In this document: positions 47,808 to 57,049 of the stretch, piece after piece
Layout: each line of letters starts with the position of its first letter
Numbering within the stretch: the stretch's first letter is position 1
Origin: Vibrio gallicus
Lineage (GTDB): Bacteria > Pseudomonadota > Gammaproteobacteria > Enterobacterales > Vibrionaceae
Assembly (NCBI RefSeq): GCF_024346875.1
Contig: NZ_AP024871.1
Span: 558,001-622,000 of the forward strand
Direction: 5' to 3'
DNA length: 64,000 bases
Translations under genes and position numbers: made by a program
Notes under the pieces: generated by a model
Seen by the model: the letters and a program-made list of their open reading frames with translations, nothing else
Told to the model about the DNA's origin: nothing
The model's database searches: none

Positions 47808-48836
47808 TTATACCTCACAAACACACACAGGTTCACCTATCTGTACCTGATGGCCACTGAATGTTAGCTTGCCAGTCTCGGGGTCACGTTTGAAACTAGT
47901 AAGATTATTGGTGTGCTGATTTGCCGCAACTACCCAGTTACCGTTATCGACCAAAGTAAAATCACGCGGAAACTCCCCATGCGTTGGGTAGGACTCGATA
48001 AACCTAATATGTCCGGTTCCTGATTCTACCTCAAATAAGCTTATCTTAGATTGAGCCCGAGATGAGGTATAGATATAGCGTCCATCTGTTGAGAGTTTAA
48101 TTGCCGCGCCTGCCTCACCGCTTTGAGTATTTGGTAGCAGGTCTATCTGCTGCACTTGAATCCACTCGCCATCGATTCGTTTGCCAACCACTATCTGTTC
48201 GGTTAACTCACACAATACATATATCATCGACTCACTTTGATTGAAGACGATATGCCTAGGGCCTGAACCTGCTGGCAAAATAAGTTGTCCAACCGGCTTA
48301 AACGTAACCTCATCAGCCTTAGGTGAAATACTAAAGAAACGAATAAGGTCACAGCCCAGATCAACCGTTGCAAGCTGGTTGCAAGTATTAAGAAATACAC
48401 TTTGATGGGCATGGGGTGACTCTTGACGGGGGTGAGTGCTGCTTCCACTAAACTGCAGGGTAGTGAGCTTATGGCTGATATCGCCATCTTGAGCGAGTCT
48501 AAAGATATCGATTCCACCAGAGGTATATTGAGACGTCACGATTAAACCAAGTTTATTAGATTTTGCAATATGGCATGGATGGTCGCCTTTAATCCCAGCT
48601 TGCTCAGTCGTCGCTGAACCACTGTAGGCAATAAATGGAGCCTGATCCTCTATGACCTCTGATATAGCGTAGTAGCCCAATTTATCGCTGATAACAAAAG
48701 AAGGGTTATTGATTGCCATCTCTAGCGTCGGTGAACTGAAAGCTCCGCTAATGGTGTTGAAATTGACACTTTGTACGCCTTGGCTAAGAGAGTTGGTTGA
48801 TGTGTAACAACCAACAAGTAGAGTTATACCGTTCAT
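47808..48836 (-). CDS. Lactonase-family seven-bladed beta-propeller protein
   Basis: Cytoplasmic-looking protein (342 aa) of the 6-phosphogluconolactonase (YbhE/Pgl) family. Family patterns are LLVGCYTSTNSLSQGV at the start, HPCHIA, SPHAHQSVF, VDLGCDLIRFF, GSGPRHIVFN and EFPRDFTLVDNGNWVVAANQ. Members hydrolyse sugar lactones, and this one may act in the pentose phosphate pathway, though many homologues have other or unknown substrates. It is transcribed alone, downstream of the tRNA array terminator. Confidence 0.8.
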   Translation of the reverse strand: MNGITLLVGCYTSTNSLSQGVQSVNFNTISGAFSSPTLEMAINNPSFVISDKLGYYAISEVIEDQAPFIAYSGSATTEQAGIKGDHPCHIAKSNKLGLIVTSQYTSGGIDIFRLAQDGDISHKLTTLQFSGSSTHPRQESPHAHQSVFLNTCNQLATVDLGCDLIRFFSISPKADEVTFKPVGQLILPAGSGPRHIVFNQSESMIYVLCELTEQIVVGKRIDGEWIQVQQIDLLPNTQSGEAGAAIKLSTDGRYIYTSSRAQSKISLFEVESGTGHIRFIESYPTHGEFPRDFTLVDNGNWVVAANQHTNNLTSFKRDPETGKLTFSGHQVQIGEPVCVCEV

Positions 48837-48967
48837 ATGATTATCTTATTATCAGAGAGAAAGGGTATTATCTAATAGTTTTAAGGCAAGGTTAGCTCAA
48901 AGATCATGATGGATGCATCAAATATAGAATGAAGGTAGGACAAGAAACCGCAATTTTCTTTAGATAA

Positions 48968-48993
48968 TAAAAAACCACCGCGAGGGTGGTTTT
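48968..48993 (-). terminator. Terminator of the tRNA array
   Basis: On the minus strand AAAACCACC/GGTGGTTTT with a 5-base loop is followed by a T-rich stretch. It lies directly 3' of the last tRNA-Leu. Confidence 0.85.
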
Positions 48994-49001
48994 CTAAATG
49001 A

Positions 49002-49086
49002 TGGTGCGGAAGGAGAGACTTGAACTCTCACACCTTGCGGCGCCAGAACCTAAATCTGGTGCGTCTACCAATTCCGCCACTTCCGC
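49002..49086 (-). tRNA. tRNA-Leu(UAG), last gene of the array
   Basis: 85-nt class II tRNA with encoded CCA. The acceptor pairs GCGGAAG with CTTCCGC, the anticodon stem is CCAGA/TCTGG, and the loop TTTAGGT holds anticodon TAG. Confidence 0.97.
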
Positions 49087-49138
49087 ATCAATTTTGTAGT
49101 CATTATCGGTGATTGGTGAACCAATAAGACGTTGTATA

Positions 49139-49215
49139 TGGTGGCTACTGCGGGATTTGAACCTGCGACCCCATCATTATGAGTGATGTGCTCTAACCAG
49201 CTGAGCTAAGTAGCC
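49139..49215 (-). tRNA. tRNA-Met(CAU), elongator
   Basis: 77-nt tRNA with encoded CCA. The acceptor pairs GGCTACT with AGTAGCC, and the loop CTCATAA holds anticodon CAT. Resembles E. coli metT/metU, not initiator tRNA. Confidence 0.96.
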
Positions 49216-49228
49216 ACTTTTTAAATAA

Positions 49229-49313
49229 TGGTGCGGAAGGAGAGACTTGAACTCTCACACCTTGCGGCGCCAGAACCTAAATCTGGTGCGTCTACCAATT
49301 CCGCCACTTCCGC
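49229..49313 (-). tRNA. tRNA-Leu(UAG)
   Basis: Same sequence as the copy at 49002. Begins the first 275-bp repeat unit (lowest coordinate). Confidence 0.97.
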
Positions 49314-49394
49314 ATCAATTTTGTAGTCTTAGTCGATGATTGGTGAATCAACTAGACGTTGTGAGCTCTTTTATAAGAGCGACCACTTAAATAG

Positions 49395-49469
49395 TGGCTG
49401 GGCTACCTGGATTCGAACCAGGGAATGCTGGCATCAAAAGCCAGTGCCTTACCGCTTGGCGATAGCCCA
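49395..49469 (-). tRNA. tRNA-Gln(UUG)
   Basis: 75-nt tRNA with encoded CCA. The acceptor pairs TGGGCTA with TAGCCCA, the anticodon stem is CTGGC/GCCAG, and the loop TTTTGAT holds anticodon TTG. Confidence 0.97.
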
Positions 49470-49503
49470 ACAGAGACAGTTCTAATGAACATATCTTAAA
49501 TAA

Positions 49504-49588
49504 TGGTGCGGAAGGAGAGACTTGAACTCTCACACCTTGCGGCGCCAGAACCTAAATCTGGTGCGTCTACCAATTCCGCCACTTCCGC
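49504..49588 (-). tRNA. tRNA-Leu(UAG)
   Basis: Identical copy in the second 275-bp repeat unit. Confidence 0.97.
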
Positions 49589-49669
49589 ATCAATTTTGTA
49601 GTCTTAGTCGATGATTGGTGAATCAACTAGACGTTGTGAGCTCTTTTATAAGAGCGACCACTTAAATAG

Positions 49670-49744
49670 TGGCTGGGCTACCTGGATTCGAACCAGGGAA
49701 TGCTGGCATCAAAAGCCAGTGCCTTACCGCTTGGCGATAGCCCA
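49670..49744 (-). tRNA. tRNA-Gln(UUG)
   Basis: Identical copy in the second 275-bp repeat unit. Confidence 0.97.
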
Positions 49745-49778
49745 ACAGAGACAGTTCTAATGAACATATCTTAAATAA

Positions 49779-49863
49779 TGGTGCGGAAGGAGAGACTTGA
49801 ACTCTCACACCTTGCGGCGCCAGAACCTAAATCTGGTGCGTCTACCAATTCCGCCACTTCCGC
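49779..49863 (-). tRNA. tRNA-Leu(UAG)
   Basis: Identical copy in the third 275-bp repeat unit. Confidence 0.97.
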
Positions 49864-49944
49864 ATCAATTTTGTAGTCTTAGTCGATGATTGGTGAATCA
49901 ACTAGACGTTGTGAGCTCTTTTATAAGAGCGACCACTTAAATAG

Positions 49945-50019
49945 TGGCTGGGCTACCTGGATTCGAACCAGGGAATGCTGGCATCAAAAGCCAGTGCCTT
50001 ACCGCTTGGCGATAGCCCA
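49945..50019 (-). tRNA. tRNA-Gln(UUG)
   Basis: Identical copy in the third 275-bp repeat unit. Confidence 0.97.
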
Positions 50020-50053
50020 ACAGAGACAGTTCTAATGAACATATCTTAAATAA

Positions 50054-50138
50054 TGGTGCGGAAGGAGAGACTTGAACTCTCACACCTTGCGGCGCCAGAA
50101 CCTAAATCTGGTGCGTCTACCAATTCCGCCACTTCCGC
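50054..50138 (-). tRNA. tRNA-Leu(UAG)
   Basis: Identical copy in the fourth 275-bp repeat unit. Confidence 0.97.
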
Positions 50139-50219
50139 ATCAATTTTGTAGTCTTAGTCGATGATTGGTGAATCAACTAGACGTTGTGAGCTCTTTTATA
50201 AGAGCGACCACTTAAATAG

Positions 50220-50294
50220 TGGCTGGGCTACCTGGATTCGAACCAGGGAATGCTGGCATCAAAAGCCAGTGCCTTACCGCTTGGCGATAGCCCA
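50220..50294 (-). tRNA. tRNA-Gln(UUG)
   Basis: Identical copy in the fourth 275-bp repeat unit. Confidence 0.97.
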
Positions 50295-50328
50295 ACAGAG
50301 ACAGTTCTAATGAACATATCTTAAATAA

Positions 50329-50413
50329 TGGTGCGGAAGGAGAGACTTGAACTCTCACACCTTGCGGCGCCAGAACCTAAATCTGGTGCGTCTACCAATT
50401 CCGCCACTTCCGC
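50329..50413 (-). tRNA. tRNA-Leu(UAG)
   Basis: Copy in the partial fifth repeat unit. The DNA to its right follows the Leu-Met spacer at 49087-49138, with one base difference. Confidence 0.97.
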
Positions 50414-50465
50414 ATCAATTTTGTAGTCATTACCGGTGATTGGTGAACCAATAAGACGTTGTATA

Positions 50466-50542
50466 TGGTGGCTACTGCGGGATTTGAACCTGCGACCCCA
50501 TCATTATGAGTGATGTGCTCTAACCAGCTGAGCTAAGTAGCC
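50466..50542 (-). tRNA. tRNA-Met(CAU), elongator
   Basis: Same sequence as the copy at 49139. Confidence 0.96.
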
Positions 50543-50622
50543 ACTTTAATTTTGAGCGAGTGAGAATAAACTAATCTCGCTTTATTTCCAATGCTTTTTT
50601 ATAAAAAACATGAAATAAAATA

Positions 50623-50697
50623 TGGCTGGGCTACCTGGATTCGAACCAGGGAATGCTGGCATCAAAAGCCAGTGCCTTACCGCTTGGCGATAGCCCA
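50623..50697 (-). tRNA. tRNA-Gln(UUG)
   Basis: Same tRNA sequence as the other Gln copies, but with unrelated flanks, so it lies outside the 275-bp repeat. Confidence 0.97.
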
Positions 50698-50731
50698 ACA
50701 GAAAAGGTTCTATGAACTCATTTCTAAATAA

Positions 50732-50816
50732 TGGTGCGGAAGGAGAGACTTGAACTCTCACACCTTGCGGCGCCAGAACCTAAATCTGGTGCGTCTACCA
50801 ATTCCGCCACTTCCGC
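50732..50816 (-). tRNA. tRNA-Leu(UAG)
   Basis: Same tRNA sequence as the other Leu copies, with diverged spacers. Confidence 0.97.
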
Positions 50817-50869
50817 AACTTATTCTGTAGTCTTGCTGATGATTGGTATAATCAACATGACATTGTATA

Positions 50870-50946
50870 TGGTGGCTACTGCGGGATTTGAACCTGCGAC
50901 CCCATCATTATGAGTGATGTGCTCTAACCAGCTGAGCTAAGTAGCC
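50870..50946 (-). tRNA. tRNA-Met(CAU), first gene of the array
   Basis: Promoter-proximal tRNA of the operon, 48 bp after the -10 element. Corresponds in position to E. coli metT. Confidence 0.96.
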
Positions 50947-50994
50947 ATTATTACCTGTTTCGAACCCTGCAATGCAGTGTCGAGAACGGAGCGC

Positions 50995-51023
50995 ATTATG
51001 CGTATATCATAAGAAACCGTCAA
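50995..51023 (-). promoter_or_regulatory. Promoter of the tRNA array with GC-rich discriminator
   Basis: On the minus strand TTGACG (51018-51023) and CATAAT (50995-51000) have exactly 17-bp spacing and are followed by GCGCTCCG. Such a discriminator is typical of stable-RNA promoters under ppGpp/DksA control. Confidence 0.75.
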
Positions 51024-51367
51024 CAACTTTTTAAAAGATTTTGTCTGTTACAGTGTGTTCGAACTATTTTTAAACAAAGCGCCCTATTTTTATTCAAAAA
51101 AGCATTGAGAATTAAACACAAACAAGCAACAGAAATTGTATTACTCACGACTATGCCTAGAACATAATGGGTTATGCCAATCGGCGAGTTCGCTAGTAAA
51201 AAAGCACAAAAAAAGACCGCCGAAGCGATCTTTTCCATACGAGTCTAAAAAATATTTAAGGCGAGTAGCTATAGCTTTACTTAAGGGAGTATGTGCGAAG
51301 CGTACATGTGTACCTGCGCACCATCGACGTATAAGTAGCGTTATAAAGCCCGCATTAATAGTATTTC
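51024..51367. other. Region between the tRNA promoter and ychF
   Basis: No supported gene. The part left of 51207 is AT-rich and could act as an UP element for the tRNA promoter. The part right of 51234 is a 133-nt 3' untranslated region of ychF ending at the terminator at 51207-51234, with a short dyad-rich segment near 51290-51330. Confidence 0.4.
51207..51234 (-). terminator. Terminator of the ychF transcript
   Basis: On the minus strand AAAGATCGC/GCGGTCTTT (one G-T pair) with a TTCG tetraloop, followed by TTTT. Confidence 0.8.
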
Positions 51368-52459
51368 TTATACGTTAAAGCGGAAATGTATAACATCGCC
51401 ATCTTTTACGATGTAATCTTTGCCTTCTAGACGCCATTTACCGGCATCTTTAGCGCCGCTTTCACCCTTATACTCGATGAATGCATCGTAACCAACAACT
51501 TCTGCGCGAATGAAGCCTTTCTCGAAATCGGTATGAATCTTACCTGCAGACTGTGGTGCAGTCGCTCCAATAGGGATAGTCCAAGCACGTACTTCTTTAA
51601 CACCGGCTGTGAAGTAGGTTTGCAGGGTTAGCAGGTCATAGCCTGAACGAATTACGCGATTAAGGCCTGGTTCCTCAATGCCCATATCAGCTAGGAATTC
51701 TTCACGATCTTCATCATCAAGCTCAGCAAGCTCTGATTCGATAGCCGCGCAAACCGGTACAACTACGTTGTTTTCTTTTTCTGCGAATTCACGTACCGCA
51801 TCTAAGAATGGGTTATTTTCAAAACCATCTTCGTTTACATTTGCAATGTACATGGTTGGTTTTAGAGTCAAGAAGTTCAAGTAGCCAATTGCATTTAGCT
51901 CTTCTTTGCTCATTTCAATGGTGCGTGCCATGCCACCTTCAGTTAGTACTGGTAGCATTTTTTCTAAGACAGCTAGTTCAAATTTAGCGTCTTGGTCGCC
52001 GCCTTTGGCTTTTTTAGCATTACGGTGGATCGCTCTCTCACAGCTATCAAGGTCAGCCATTGCTAGCTCAAGGTTAATCACCTCGATATCTTCAATTGGA
52101 GAAACCTTGCCCGCAACGTGAACAATATTGTCATTTTCAAAACAACGAACAACGTGACCGATAGCATCAGTTTCACGGATGTTCGCTAGAAATTTATTAC
52201 CTAAACCTTCACCACGAGAAGCACCGGCAACTAGGCCTGCAATATCTACAAACTCCATAGTAGTAGGTAAAATTCTCTCAGGATTAACGATTTCAGCTAG
52301 AGCATCTAGGCGAAGATCTGGCACAGGAACGATGCCTGTGTTCGGTTCAATAGTGCAGAAAGGGAAGTTTGCTGCTTCGATACCTGCTTTAGTCAGTGCG
52401 TTAAATAGGGTGGATTTACCAACGTTTGGTAAACCAACAATGCCACATTTGAAACCCAT
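51368..52459 (-). CDS. ychF: Redox-regulated ATPase YchF
   Basis: OBG-family P-loop protein (363 aa) that binds ribosomes and hydrolyses ATP rather than GTP. It has G1 GLPNVGKST at the N-terminus, [22 protein letters not shown] in the switch II region, a central coiled coil, and a C-terminal TGS domain (about 278-361) ending [11 protein letters not shown]. The gene follows pth by 10 nt, as in E. coli. Confidence 0.97.
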   Translation of the reverse strand: MGFKCGIVGLPNVGKSTLFNALTKAGIEAANFPFCTIEPNTGIVPVPDLRLDALAEIVNPERILPTTMEFVDIAGLVAGASRGEGLGNKFLANIRETDAIGHVVRCFENDNIVHVAGKVSPIEDIEVINLELAMADLDSCERAIHRNAKKAKGGDQDAKFELAVLEKMLPVLTEGGMARTIEMSKEELNAIGYLNFLTLKPTMYIANVNEDGFENNPFLDAVREFAEKENNVVVPVCAAIESELAELDDEDREEFLADMGIEEPGLNRVIRSGYDLLTLQTYFTAGVKEVRAWTIPIGATAPQSAGKIHTDFEKGFIRAEVVGYDAFIEYKGESGAKDAGKWRLEGKDYIVKDGDVIHFRFNV

Positions 52460-52469
52460 GATAGAAACC

Positions 52470-53060
52470 TTATTCTGCTTTGAATGTGTGTAAGCGGTTT
52501 TGTGCCTTTGCTAGGCCATCCTTAATTAAGATGTCTAGGCTGCGAACAGATTCATCGACGACTGCATCGAGACATTCTTGTTCTTTTGCTGGGGCTTTGC
52601 CCAACACATAACCAGAAACTTTATCTTTGTGCCCCGGATGGCCGATGCCAATCCGAAGACGATAGAAATCTTTATTGTTACCCAGTTTACTAATAGTGTC
52701 ACGTAGGCCATTGTGTCCACCATGACCGCCGCCTTTCTTGAATTTAGCTACTCCAGGCGGTAGGTCAAGTTCATCATGTGCCAGCATTATCTCTTCCGGC
52801 TTAATTTGATAGAACTTGGCGAGAGCGGAAACCGCTTTGCCGGATAGATTCATGAAGGTCGTTGGTATCAGTAATCGCAGATCCTTACCATCGAGCTGAA
52901 TACGTCCAGTGTAACCGAAAAACTTGGATTCATTCTTCAGGGTAACATTATGTATTCTGGCTAACTCTTCAACTACCCACGCCCCAGCATTGTGGCGTGT
53001 TCTTGCATATTCTGGACCGGGGTTGGCCAAACCGACCAGCAATTTTATTTGTTGAGTCAA
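52470..53060 (-). CDS. pth: Peptidyl-tRNA hydrolase
   Basis: Recycles peptidyl-tRNA released from stalled ribosomes. The 196 residues show [19 protein letters not shown] (catalytic His at residue 23), [17 protein letters not shown] [30 protein letters not shown], and GIGHPG. Co-transcribed with ychF. Confidence 0.97.
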   Translation of the reverse strand: MTQQIKLLVGLANPGPEYARTRHNAGAWVVEELARIHNVTLKNESKFFGYTGRIQLDGKDLRLLIPTTFMNLSGKAVSALAKFYQIKPEEIMLAHDELDLPPGVAKFKKGGGHGGHNGLRDTISKLGNNKDFYRLRIGIGHPGHKDKVSGYVLGKAPAKEQECLDAVVDESVRSLDILIKDGLAKAQNRLHTFKAE

Positions 53061-53127
53061 GGTAGGATCTCTTCAGAAATTAAAAAAGCGCCGTATGATA
53101 GCATAAAATTTATCTAGCGCGACAAAA

Positions 53128-53157
53128 CAAAAAGCACCCCACAAGGAGGTGCTTCTA
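53128..53157 (-). terminator. Terminator after prs
   Basis: On the minus strand AAGCACCTC/GGGGTGCTT (one G-T pair) with a 5-base loop, followed by a T-rich tract. Confidence 0.8.
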
Positions 53158-53181
53158 AACAATGAACTTGAATCAGAGTGA

Positions 53182-54126
53182 TTAGCTGAACATTGCTGAG
53201 ATAGATTCTTCGTTGCTGATGCGACGAATTGCTTCTGCTAGCATGCGAGACAGGCTAAGTGTGCATACTTTGCCGGTCGCTTCGATTTCTTCGCTAAGCG
53301 AGATAGAATCAGTAACGATAATTTTATCAAGTACCGAGTTCTTGATGTTTTCTGTGGCATTACCAGAGAATACCGCGTGAGTTGCGTAGGCAAATACGCG
53401 TTTAGCGCCGCGCTCTTTTAGAGCTTCAGCTGCTTTACACAGAGTACCACCGGTATCAATCATGTCGTCAACGATAACGCAGTCACGGCCTTCAACATCA
53501 CCGATAAGGTTCATAACCTCAGAAACGTTAGCGCGTGGACGGCGTTTGTCTACGATAGCAATATCAATATCACCGAGTGCTTTAGCTGTAGCGCGAGCAC
53601 GAACAACGCCACCTAGGTCAGGAGATACCACTACAGGGTTTTCTAAACCACGTTGTGCCATGTCATCAAGAAGAACAGGTGTTCCAAAAATGTTGTCTAC
53701 CGGCACATCGAAGAAACCTTGGATTTGTTCAGCGTGTAGGTCGATAGTTAGAACGCGGTCAACACCTACGTTTGAAAGGAAATCTGCCACAACTTTAGCT
53801 GTGATTGGCACACGAGAAGAACGTACGCGACGGTCTTGGCGAGCATAACCAAAGTAAGGGATTACAGCAGTAATACGGCCAGCTGAAGCTCGGCGCATCG
53901 CATCAATCATTACTACCAATTCCATTAGGTTGTCATTGGTAGGAGCACATGTAGATTGGATGATGAAAACATCGCTACCACGCACGTTCTCATTGATCTG
54001 TACAGCGACTTCGCCATCAGAAAAACGGCTTACAGTAGCATCACCTAAAGATATATATAGGCGGTCGGCAATGCGTTGTGCTAGTTCAGGTGTTGCGTTA
54101 CCAGCAAATAGCTTCATATCAGGCAC
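53182..54126 (-). CDS. prs: Ribose-phosphate pyrophosphokinase
   Basis: Makes PRPP from ribose 5-phosphate and ATP for nucleotide, His and Trp synthesis. The 314 residues are nearly identical to remembered Vibrio Prs. Features are [10 protein letters not shown] (ATP-binding loop), [17 protein letters not shown] and the PRPP-binding [11 protein letters not shown]. It lies between ispE and pth, 26 nt after ispE. Confidence 0.98.
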   Translation of the reverse strand: MPDMKLFAGNATPELAQRIADRLYISLGDATVSRFSDGEVAVQINENVRGSDVFIIQSTCAPTNDNLMELVVMIDAMRRASAGRITAVIPYFGYARQDRRVRSSRVPITAKVVADFLSNVGVDRVLTIDLHAEQIQGFFDVPVDNIFGTPVLLDDMAQRGLENPVVVSPDLGGVVRARATAKALGDIDIAIVDKRRPRANVSEVMNLIGDVEGRDCVIVDDMIDTGGTLCKAAEALKERGAKRVFAYATHAVFSGNATENIKNSVLDKIIVTDSISLSEEIEATGKVCTLSLSRMLAEAIRRISNEESISAMFS

Positions 54127-54152
54127 GGTGGAAACCTCAAAGTTGCGTCCAG

Positions 54153-55022
54153 TTAAAAAGATTTGGCATTAGCGGTAATTTCCGCTAATTTTTGATGCAA
54201 AGGTGATTGGTTATGCCCTTTAGCAACAAATGCCGTGGTATTTACAGGGAGTTTTCTCAATATGGCTTCGGCTTCAGCTTGAGAATCAAACTCAGCGAAA
54301 ACACAGGAACCCGTCCCCGTTAATCTCGACGGCGCGTATTGTAACAGCCATGAAAGTTGCTTATCAACCTCTGGGTACAGTAAACGCACTATTTTTTCGC
54401 AATCGTTTTCGTAATCCGTTTTTTGAAGCCTTTCCCAGTCTCGTTTGGGGGTATTTCGGATTAATTTCGGATGAGTAAAAATATCGACAGTTGCAATGCT
54501 GACATCTGGGCGAATAACCAAATACCACCTCTGTTTTGGTTCAACAGGGGTTAGTTTTTCACCTACACCTTCAGCAAAAGCTGCGAATCCTTGAACAAAT
54601 ACTGGTACATCTGCTCCCAACTGCAAGCCTATATCAGCTAATTTTTTTAGGGGAAGTTTTAGATCCCACAGATGATTTAGTGCAATTAGTGTGGTTGCCG
54701 CGTTGGAAGAACCGCCACCAATACCGCCACCCATGGGTAGGATTTTATTGATATTAATATTGGCACCGAGTTTACAGCTTGCAGCTTGTTGCAATGCTCG
54801 GGCAGCTTTCCAAATCAGATTATCTTGAGTGGCAACTCCCTTGAGCTCAGGCAAGACAGTAATCAACCCTGAATGATTGGCACTAAATGACATTTCGTCG
54901 CCATAATCAAGGAATTGAAATAGGGTTTGTAACTCGTGATAACCGTTGGCTTGTCTACCAGTAATATAAAGGAATAGGTTTAATTTAGCCGGAGAAGGCA
55001 AATAGAGGGTTTCATTGCGCAT
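54153..55022 (-). CDS. ispE: 4-diphosphocytidyl-2-C-methyl-D-erythritol kinase
   Basis: GHMP kinase of the MEP isoprenoid pathway. From the ATG at 55022 it is 289 aa. [26 protein letters not shown] at the start and the ATP-binding [17 protein letters not shown] are diagnostic, as is [12 protein letters not shown] near the C-terminus. A GTG at 55031 would add three residues. It overlaps the lolB end by 11 nt. Confidence 0.96.
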   Translation of the reverse strand: MRNETLYLPSPAKLNLFLYITGRQANGYHELQTLFQFLDYGDEMSFSANHSGLITVLPELKGVATQDNLIWKAARALQQAASCKLGANININKILPMGGGIGGGSSNAATTLIALNHLWDLKLPLKKLADIGLQLGADVPVFVQGFAAFAEGVGEKLTPVEPKQRWYLVIRPDVSIATVDIFTHPKLIRNTPKRDWERLQKTDYENDCEKIVRLLYPEVDKQLSWLLQYAPSRLTGTGSCVFAEFDSQAEAEAILRKLPVNTTAFVAKGHNQSPLHQKLAEITANAKSF

Positions 55023-55647
55023 TGCCGACACTCCACTTATTGATCTGAATGTTGAGTTTTATATGCCCTTGCTGGAGTGACATCTTGTGCGGCAAAACAT
55101 AATCAGATTGCTCTGTGTAAGCCTTATAAAGCAGCTGCCAAGTTTGTCCGCCGCGGGTTTGAGAAAGTGAATCGAGGGTGCCAGTATCGGAAACCTGCAT
55201 TTTGTCTGCCGCTGTGGGTTGGCCTTTTAGCCAGTCTTGCATATACACAATTGGCAGTCGCATACCGGTAAGCTGATAAAACAGTAAATCCGCATCTTTA
55301 TCAAAATAGCGTTTACCATTCATATCCACCAAAGTTGCACCTTGTGGCGTAATATCGAGTGTTAAAACCGTTTTTCCAAGAAAGGTGGTGAGTTGTAACT
55401 GACTTTCTGTGGGAGAGTGCTTCCAGATGAAACTTAGGCTTTGTCGCTGCGTTGGGTCGATATATCCCAGTTTTCCCGATATTAGATAGTTATCTAATTG
55501 GGCAAGTTGTTGTTGATGGGCTTGATATTCAACACTATGGACTGGGAGTTGTGATGTGGTTTCACATCCGAACATAAATAGTGCAAGTAGCAAAACCAAA
55601 ATTTTGGTGATGCTAACAGGGATAAAACGGTGCACAGCAATATTCAT
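55012..55647 (-). CDS. lolB: Outer-membrane lipoprotein receptor LolB
   Basis: Accepts lipoproteins from LolA and inserts them in the outer membrane. The 211-residue precursor has lipobox LFMFGC (Cys28) and family stretches [35 protein letters not shown] and [14 protein letters not shown]. The lolB-ispE-prs order and divergence from hemA are conserved in gammaproteobacteria. Confidence 0.93.
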   Translation of the reverse strand: MNIAVHRFIPVSITKILVLLLALFMFGCETTSQLPVHSVEYQAHQQQLAQLDNYLISGKLGYIDPTQRQSLSFIWKHSPTESQLQLTTFLGKTVLTLDITPQGATLVDMNGKRYFDKDADLLFYQLTGMRLPIVYMQDWLKGQPTAADKMQVSDTGTLDSLSQTRGGQTWQLLYKAYTEQSDYVLPHKMSLQQGHIKLNIQINKWSVGNAQ

Positions 55648-55777
55648 AAGGGCGATTCTTTGCTACAAATGAGACTGGGATTCAAGGTTTGTTTTAATGA
55701 TAACGTAATCGCCCTTTTATTGCTGTAGTGGTTCAAGTAAAATTGCGCTTTTGTTTCAGGCTGTAATTCTATAAACC

Positions 55778-57034
55778 ATGTCGCTATTGACCATCGGAAT
55801 CAATCACAACACTGCATCTGTCGATTTGCGAGAGAAAGTTGCCTTTTCTCCCGACAAAATGACGGATGCTATGCAGCAGCTGCAAGATATGTCAGAGGTT
55901 AATGGCAGTGTGATCTTATCTACCTGTAATCGTACTGAGCTTTATATAGACAGTGAGATTACAAGTAGTACCAATATCATTGACTGGTTAATCGATTTTC
56001 ACCAAGTTGAAGGAAACGACCTGAAGCCAAGCCTGTATAGCTATGAGGGTGAAGAGGCAGTTCAGCATTTAATGCGCGTCTCTTGTGGGCTGGACTCATT
56101 GGTTTTAGGTGAACCACAGATCTTGGGACAGGTTAAGCAGGCTTATTCAGATGCCAAAGACCAAGGTAGCGTACAAGGTGAGTTCGATAAGCTGTTTCAA
56201 AAGGTCTTTTCTGTAGCCAAGCGGGTACGTACTGAAACTGAAATCGGTGGCAATGCCGTTTCCGTGGCTTACGCAGCCTGTACGCTGGCAAAACATATCT
56301 TTGAATCTTTGCGTAAATCTAAGGTGCTACTTGTGGGTGCGGGTGAAACTATCGAATTGGTAGCCAAGCATTTATCCGATAATGGATGCACTCAAATCAC
56401 AGTTGCGAACCGCACCCGAGAGCGTGCGATGGGGTTAGCGTCTCAATTTGATGCAAGTGTGATTAATCTAAGTGAAATCCCTGAAGCCCTAGTGGATGTA
56501 GACATAGTGATCAGTTCCACTGCTAGCCAACTGCCTATTATCGGTAAGGGAATGGTAGAGAGCGCACTCAAGAATCGACGACATCGTCCTATTTTGTTTG
56601 TTGATATTGCCGTACCGCGAGATATAGAGGCTGAGGTATCAGAGTTAAGAGATGCTTATCTTTATTCAGTTGATGATTTACAATCCATCATCGACCAAAA
56701 TATTGAGCAGCGCCGGGCTGAAGCTGTAAGGGCAGAAAAGATAATCTCAAGCGAAAGTAGTGAGTTTCAATCCTGGCTTCGTTCTCGGCATGCAGTCGAA
56801 AGTATTCAAGATTATCGTCGCAGTGCTGAGCACACACGAGAAGAGTTACTACAAAAAAGCCTACAAGCACTTGCTGCCGGTGGTGATCCGCAAGCGCTAT
56901 TAATTGAGTTAAGTAATAAGCTCACCAACAAGTTAATACATGCGCCAACTCAGGCTTTAAAACAAGCCGCACAGCAAGATCAAATGAATGAGTTAGCGAC
57001 ATTACGTAAAGGCCTAGGCCTTAAAGATTTATAA
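55778..57034 (+). CDS. hemA: Glutamyl-tRNA reductase
   Basis: First step of C5 haem synthesis: reduces glutamyl-tRNA to glutamate-1-semialdehyde with NADPH. The 418 residues include catalytic Cys50 ([11 protein letters not shown]), [17 protein letters not shown], the NADPH-binding [14 protein letters not shown], and a C-terminal dimerisation helix region (about 315-418). It heads hemA-prfA-prmC-sirB2-sirB1-kdsA. Confidence 0.97.
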   Translation: MSLLTIGINHNTASVDLREKVAFSPDKMTDAMQQLQDMSEVNGSVILSTCNRTELYIDSEITSSTNIIDWLIDFHQVEGNDLKPSLYSYEGEEAVQHLMRVSCGLDSLVLGEPQILGQVKQAYSDAKDQGSVQGEFDKLFQKVFSVAKRVRTETEIGGNAVSVAYAACTLAKHIFESLRKSKVLLVGAGETIELVAKHLSDNGCTQITVANRTRERAMGLASQFDASVINLSEIPEALVDVDIVISSTASQLPIIGKGMVESALKNRRHRPILFVDIAVPRDIEAEVSELRDAYLYSVDDLQSIIDQNIEQRRAEAVRAEKIISSESSEFQSWLRSRHAVESIQDYRRSAEHTREELLQKSLQALAAGGDPQALLIELSNKLTNKLIHAPTQALKQAAQQDQMNELATLRKGLGLKDL

Positions 57035-57049
57035 GTTAATAAGAAGATT

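Larger units (their letters stand above)
49221..50428. repeat. 275-bp tandem repeat carrying tRNA-Leu and tRNA-Gln, about 4.4 copies
   Basis: Four full units begin with tRNA-Leu at 49229, 49504, 49779 and 50054, and a fifth partial one at 50329. Units look identical, including both spacers. The Leu-Gln spacer contains a GAGCTCTTTTATAAGAGC dyad. This implies recent duplication or ongoing homogenisation. Confidence 0.93.

Noticed and set aside
50731..50913. Plus-strand open frame ending GFEPATPSL
   Set aside because: It runs antisense through tRNA-Leu and tRNA-Met; this peptide is a well-known artefact of translating the complement of tRNA genes.
49002..50946. Regular repeats that could suggest a CRISPR array
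   Set aside because: The repeats are 75-85 nt tRNA genes with cloverleaf pairing and encoded CCA, spacers are identical rather than unique, and no cas genes are present.
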